From Paraspadella gotoi (taxonomy: Eukaryota; Chaetognatha): a stretch of DNA of 64,000 nucleotides. The notes under the pieces are model-generated. The model made no database searches. It was not told the origin of the DNA and was given only the letters and a program-made list of their open reading frames with translations. Shown here one piece after another: positions 58,210 through 64,000 of this stretch; position 1 is the first letter of the stretch, and each line of letters starts with the position of its first letter. The DNA lies in NCBI GenBank assembly GCA_051294375.1, contig CM119265.1, positions 4,405,056-4,469,055 of the forward strand. Reading direction: 5' to 3'. Position numbers and translations under genes: made by a program.

Positions 58210-61200
58210 TGTTTTGATGTTTTTTTTATTTTTATGGGTTTGTCTCTCTACTCTTTTTCTCTTTTTTCATCACTAATCTCTTTTCACTCTATTTCTACCT
58301 CGCTTCTCCCTTTTCTCTCTCCTACTCCGTCTCCGCGAACTCCGGTTACAGTTGGAATGAATTACTGATTGTATCACGTATTTCCTTGAACTGTTTTTAT
58401 TCTTCTCTCTACTCCTCCTCTGTCTCTCTCGTCTCTCTACTCGTGACTGCAGAGCTAGATTCTGCTCTCTCTCGTCTCAATGCTCGATCCTCCTGCTGTC
58501 TTCGTCTGCTCTCGCTATCTACACTAAGAGTAAGCATGCGTTCATTCCCGGAGCCTTATCTCTTCTCCATTCTCCCTCACCAGACCATCCTCTTACTCCC
58601 CCCCGACGACGAAGTTGTGAAATAAGCCGGCATCCGACGTGGAGTTCTCGGGCCCCGCACGAGGAAAATACTCGAGCAAATTAGGATAAATATTAATTAA
58701 AAAAAAACGGGATGGAAAAACACGCGGATCCTTCTCATTTCGCCCATTCGCCTCAGCTCGATATTTTCTCGTTTTGTTGTCGTCGTGTTCGCCTTCTTAG
58801 GACTCAATCATTTTCGATGATTCATCTTTAAACTTTCGCGCGACTGGAATTTAATTTTTGTTTCGCAGTGTCGTGCTTTTTTCATTGTATCATAGTCGGA
58901 AATTAATATTTTGATATTGCTGGTGTAAGAAACTTTCAATGATTTTAGTTTAATGTCCCCCTTCGAACTTCGGGTGTAGCTTATTACGGTCGAAATTCGC
59001 CGTTCAAATATTATAATTCACTTTGTCGGTCTTGTCGGTCCAACCACAAACGCTAATTATCGTGTGGTTAGACGCGACATGTTTAACGAAGGCGTTGAAA
59101 TTTGCTTCAAATGCGGACATTAGCCCGCGTTCGATTCTTAAATTCCTACATTTACTTCGATCTCAGGCCTGTTAGATTATTAAATTGAAGAAAAAGGAAT
59201 TTTAATCAATTACCTCTTTTCTAGACATTAGTAACATTCCTTTTTGTGTTTGTTTTTATATAGTTCTGCCTCAAATTTGAGTCGTTCAATACCGTGTAGA
59301 CACTTTCATTACGATACTGCCAATATGCAAATGGGATTAAGACCGTCAGATCCGAATGGATCGATCAGACTCGGCTCTACCCTGTCAGACCTTTCTTCAC
59401 ACGGTATAAGAACGATCATTCCACATGCATAGTATATACTGTAAAGTGTAGTAGAAACCCCATAAATACCACAAAACGTGGCTCCCTGAACGTAAAAAAA
59501 ACGGTCAAACCAACTCGTGCATAACCAGTAAAATTCAACAAAGAAAATACCGAACATGCCGCAGGAATAAAATAATATAAAAAAAATTAATTTTAATAAA
59601 TCAACAAAACAATTCGAATATTAATTACTATTTAAAACACGAAAACATAGGCATTACGTGAACTAAAGGAATTTAAAAAAAAAAACAAAAAAAAACAAAA
59701 AAAAAAAACAAACCGCGATGTCACATTTGGTCGAGTTTCCGAAGGGGGTCCGATGTCATCTTTCTCTTCCAGGCGTTGTTCGAATAATGAATCTCTTCTC
59801 GATCATTCATCCTCGCCTTCTCTCTCGATCTTCCTCCCCATTCACTCCTCCTTAATCGCCCGACCCTCCCCCTCTCACCTCCCCTACCTCATCGCCTCCC
59901 TCAGACAAAAGACAAAAAGGACAATCTAAAAACATCTCGTGCCGTGGAGCGCTCTATTTATGGACTCCTCTTAGTCTCTATCTCCTCGACGAAGGATCAA
60001 ATCGGCGCGACGTGGGCGGTCGTGAAATATGGATGTCCCGGGGTTGTAGGAGGAAAGTTTACTTGAGGGGATACTTTTTGGAGGGGGGGATTTTTAGAGC
60101 GGCTGGAGTTCGCGCTCGGAGTTTGCGAGAGGATAGCCAAGTCAATTGCGGGCCCAACTTCCTCGTAAAACGCTCCGTTTTCATCTTAAATGCAGAATTA
60201 ATAGTTTTTATATTTACAATATTAGATTAAGAAAGGTGTAAAAGAAAAAGATAGATTAGTTATCTTAAGGTTTAGGATAAGGTTAAAGATTTGGGGAGAG
60301 TTTTGTTAGGGATTAAAGTTAGTGATTAGGGTTTAATAATAGAAAAATAGAAAGTAAGGGTTAAATTAGGTTCAAAAATTAGGATTAGATGATGTGGTTA
60401 GGCGTTAAAGGTTTAGGGACTTGAGAACTTATATATTTTAAATACAAGTGTTTAGGAACTTAAACTAAAACATTGATGAGGTGCTTTCAAAAATAGTGAT
60501 GCCGGCTTGAATAGAATATTAATAATTAAAGAAAAAAAGGCTTCTTAAAGACGATAAGCATTAGATTGGGTCTGGGTGGTGTGCTAGAAAAACGGAGCGT
60601 CATCGCCTCGGTTTGCGAGAAAAAAAGAGCATGCGAGTGCCCTGGCGGGAATTTAGGTTAAAACCTGCGAAAACTCTGCCGCCCGCGACTCCACCCCCGT
60701 TAAATTTCCAAATTCATAACGCGAAACAGGAGGTCATCGACGGGTGACATATCTTCCCGGGTGAGTTTCACGAGGAGACGGACACCGAGATGGGGCACAT
60801 CCTCTGGCGGGCGGTAGAATGAAAAAAAAAAGAGAAAATGGCGGAGACGGATCGACATCCGTCGCCAGACGGAGGAGGAAATTCCTGGTGGCTCGAAAAT
60901 AGATACTGAAATATTTGAAAGAGGAGGGAAGATACGACCATTTCCGCTCGTAACGGAGGAAGGCGGACGAGTGTAGAAGAGCAGAAGACACAGCGGGAAG
61001 AACAGAAAGAACGCCGAAGAGAAGCAAACGGAGAAAGCGAAAGATTATAGTGGCGGAAGTGGAAGTTTTGAAATCAGTTCTCCCATCCTGATTGCAAGTA
61101 CTATGCTTACAATCATTAAGATTCTCTCGTGACCGGATGATCTGTGACAAGGACTCCTACGTGACTTACGACTTCCAATATCGCGACCTTACAGCATAAC

Positions 61201-61290
61201 TGGAATACAGGCCACTCAATTAAAAAGATGTGGTGAGCAAAAATTGCTTGTAGACATCTTAACAAAAAAAAACAAATACCAACAATAAAG
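58210..61290 (+). repeat. Noisy forward copy of about 46590-49190
   Basis: Landmarks in order are TTTTTATGGGTTTGTCTCTC, GTTTTGTTGTCGTCGTGTTCGCC, ATAATTCACTTTGTCGGTC, TGCAAATGGGATTAAGACCG, AAACCGCGATGTCACATTTGG, ATTAAAGTTAGTGATTAGGG and GAGTGCCCTGGCGGGAATTTA. All match 46590-49190, with frequent insertions. Confidence 0.9.
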
Positions 61291-61439
61291 AATTTTTCAA
61301 GGTTACCAAAAACTTATGAGGCGCGTAAGTTTTTTAAAACGAGGAATTTTTGTGCAACTCAACAAAGCGGGACCAGACAGCACATGGCACAGATGGACCT
61401 ATTCACTATGTGCCAGCGGGCCGCTCACGGGCTATCTTC

Positions 61440-61810
61440 TGCTGTACTACCCACTAAGTGCCTGAAGAAAAAAGAGGCAAGTAAAAGAGCCAATCTGCAT
61501 TCATAACCTCAATCAGACGTTCTTTTCGGGCCGAAACCTGCAAAATACGGAATGTTTTTGTAAAAAAAAAAACCGAAATAATCCTCCTTTTTGTTCGACA
61601 CAATCTGGTCAGAGAGCCTTTTCTAATGACCATACAAAGTGCTACTACCCTCTCTCTAAAAAAGTTATTCGGCCTACAAGAACGAACTATTTTCATTCGC
61701 AGGAGGATAACTTACAACGTAGAATTCTCTTTTTATCTCTTGCCTATATGTTGCTATTACAATTCTGTTTTTAGTAATCAGTATCGAGATGGGACGGGAA
61801 AAAAACGCCG
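61440..61810 (+). repeat. Noisy forward copy of about 50300-50670
   Basis: AAAAAAAAAACCGAAAT, GTTATTCGGCCTACAAGAACGAACTATTTTCATT and TATCGAGATGGGACG follow 50475-50660 in order, with insertions. Confidence 0.75.
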
Positions 61811-62296
61811 GAGTCTAGCGAACCACGTGTCTAATTAACCGCAAGAGAGAGAGAACGAAAAATGAACAGAGAGAACGAGATAGACGGACGGAGAGACCCG
61901 AACGATGATAGTGGAGGGACGAAGTAGACCAAGAGCGAGACCGTGATGGAGAATGAGAGTGCGCAGATGGAGAGAATGAGGAGATGCGAAGAGAGACCGA
62001 GAGAGAGAGAGGAGAGAACGAAAAGCTNNNNNNNNNNNNNNNNNNNNNNNNNGAAAAGGGGAAGTTTCTATCCGCTAAAAACGGAGATAAAAACTTCATC
62101 CTCAAAATCTCCATCCATTTTCTTTTATCTTTCCTTTTCTGTAGCGAATTCTCTTCTTCATTTTTTCTATTAACGTTTTCCCCCACCTTTTTTTTATTCC
62201 TTTTCTTTTCTCTCTCTTTTTCCCCTCTCTTCCACTCTTTCTTCTTTTTCCAGATGTAGAAACCATTTTTCCGTTAAAAACAATAAGTCGAAACGA

Positions 62297-62409
<113 letters not shown>

Positions 62410-62703
62410 ACCACGCTGCCGTATACATAATGGAAATCCCAGGAGAAGACGCGGGTAAAAAAAAGAGAAAAAAAAAAGGAACGAGAGGCCGAAATAGGAG
62501 AAAATAAAGAAGGGATGAAGATAAGGAAAAGAGAGAGGAAGTATGAAAGGAAAAGAAAAAAAAAGGAAAAGTCGGCTTGACTTTTCCGGCGTTGAACTCG
62601 AACCCAAGCGGGGTCACGGACTTTGAAATTAGGGTCCTTAGAGGAGGTCAACGCGAGCGAGAAGAAATTATGTCGCAAGCACGCTCCTCTTCGTCCTGGG
62701 CGA

Positions 62704-62705
<2 letters not shown>

Positions 62706-62792
<87 letters not shown>
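62706..62792 (+). repeat. (CT)n microsatellite
   Basis: A CT run of about 86 bases, only 300 bases after the previous one. Confidence 0.97.
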
Positions 62793-62793
<1 letters not shown>

Positions 62794-63211
62794 TTCCCGC
62801 GGGCGCTCAATCTTGTTCCGACCAAAATATGTCTCAGCTAAAAAAACGATGAATTTTAATTAAGTTTTTTACTCAAAGTTTTTTGCTCACGTTTCCCGGT
62901 GAATAGAAAGCCCATTAAAGTTTTGTCGTAGCCGTAGAGCTGGAGAGGAGAGGGTCGGATTAGTTTTTCAGATATCTCCTATTTATACCCTGTATATTCA
63001 TTGTAATTTGAAAAACATTATATGATATAGGGTATTCCACAAAAATTTTAAAAATACTTTTTTCTTAATTCGATTCTTTTAAACCTTGCATTAAGCCTAA
63101 CGAAATGTACATATGTGCTCTTTTAGGCGTTTGGGCCAGAGAAGGTAAATTTTGCAACTTATTGAACTCAAACTAGGACTAAGCGTACAAAGTCAAATAT
63201 AATAATTATAA

Positions 63212-63245
63212 TAGTAATGAAATTGGTACAACCAATATAATAAAC
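63212..63245 (+). repeat. Short match to the AATTGGTACAACCAAT element
   Basis: GAAATTGGTACAACCAATAT is identical to the 42618 copy over at least 20 bases, then diverges (AATAAACAATG). Confidence 0.45.
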
Positions 63246-63747
63246 AATGTAATAATAATTAATTAAGGCAATTTTTTTCAAATTTTCTCCGCGACACAAA
63301 CCACGTTATATAGCAAGACTCTCTCCATCTCTCTCTATCTCCCTCTCTTCCCTTTTCTTTTCTCTTTCTAATCCTTTCTCTCCATCTCCTTGTCAAGTCG
63401 GGGTCGCGTAAAAGATTTTCATTAAGCCGATAAAAAAAAAATTAAAGCCAATAATATTTCAGAAAAAAAATAGTGGCATTTTTGAACAAATAAAATAAGT
63501 TAGGGTTTTACTAGAATACCGGGATAAAGCAGGCAGCAGAAGCTCAAAAAAAATAGAATAGCAACACCGAGGAGCAATACTAGAGAAAAACAAAAATTAG
63601 AATCGGAAGGGCTAAAAAGACACAATCCATAATTTGGAGGGTTGAGATTGCGGCGGATACGGAAAAACTCCCCGGAAAGATTGCGTCGGAGGCCACGAAG
63701 AGCGTTTTTTTTTTACGATTGTATAGTGCCGCAGTCGGGCATAAATA

Positions 63748-63857
63748 GAGAGAGAGAGAAAGACCGAAAGGAAGAGGAGAGAAGAGAGAGAGAAGAGAGA
63801 GAGAGACGAGCAGGACGAGGAGAGGGAAGAGAGAGACGAGAGAGAGAGGGAGAAAAG
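63748..63857 (+). repeat. GA-rich tract
   Basis: Imperfect GA blocks near the window end; no gene seen between here and 64000. Confidence 0.9.
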
Positions 63858-64000
63858 AAACTCAAAAAAATTGCAGCGGAGTGTAAACACTAAACTGCGC
63901 GAGACTCGAAGATTGGGAACCATAAAACTTCGCCCACTCCTCCACTCATCGTGACCCAGTCGGAGAAATGGGGCATGAGGATTTCAACGCCATAGTATCT

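Overview
This is a nuclear eukaryotic (metazoan) contig. It shows spliced exons with GT/AG borders and consistent phases, introns of 0.2 to over 16 kb, GC-rich exons in AT-rich surroundings, a very high load of (CT)n/(GA)n microsatellites, and a decayed DIRS-like retrotransposon. The protein content and repeat style fit an arthropod-like invertebrate, perhaps a crustacean, but nothing in the window fixes the taxon.

The one gene that can be identified with confidence is a plus-strand follistatin-related gene of the FSTL4/FSTL5 type, spanning about 11.4-44.1 kb. Ten exon pieces are visible: a Kazal/follistatin exon (11425-11797), a linker exon cut by an assembly gap (20309-20527), three exons making an EF-hand pair and the start of Ig1 (37042-37156, 37521-37593, 37799-37949), two Ig1 exons (39811-39902, 40560-40707), two Ig2 exons (42161-42429, 43144-43262) and the first exon of the C-terminal region (43939-44079). 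The order Kazal, EF-hand pair, Ig, Ig, then the start of the C-terminal region is that of FSTL4/5. The signal-peptide exon(s) and most of the C-terminal region are not found here. Exon phases agree at every junction that can be checked except 37949/39811.

The 5' flank (1-11.4 kb) is repeat-rich. It holds several short ORFs of protein-like composition that I cannot name (205-291 minus, 2360-2617 plus, 3204-3371 minus, 5491-5763 minus), a possible tRNA-derived SINE remnant, and two pairs of short direct repeats. The first large intron carries a frameshifted DIRS-like element (about 15.1-17.8 kb) with recognisable reverse transcriptase and RNase H motifs. The second carries a 3-kb inverted repeat (22.4-25.4 and 26.3-29.0 kb), a 1.5-kb direct duplication (29.8-31.3 and 33.5-35.0 kb), and about 1.7 copies of a ~610-bp satellite-like repeat (32.5-33.2 kb) that recurs at 45.5 kb and, diverged, at 3.5 kb.

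The 3' flank from about 50.9 to 61.8 kb is mostly noisy forward and reverse copies of 41.8-50.6 kb, with dense small insertions and deletions. This includes broken copies of the last three exons and a hairpin-like junction near 58.2 kb. The pattern looks like unpolished single-molecule read sequence, including a strand-switched read, used to fill the assembly rather than biological duplication. N runs lie at 482-491, 8849-9007, 9136-9448, 12637-13285, 13448-13769, 14182-14338, 14700-14729, 17933-17957, 19758-20005, 20528-20715, 22388-22412, 27129-27593, 27980-28105, 33220-33244, 33469-33478, 49195-49219 and 62028-62052, several of them next to microsatellites. No CRISPR array, rRNA, intact tRNA or complete transposon was found.
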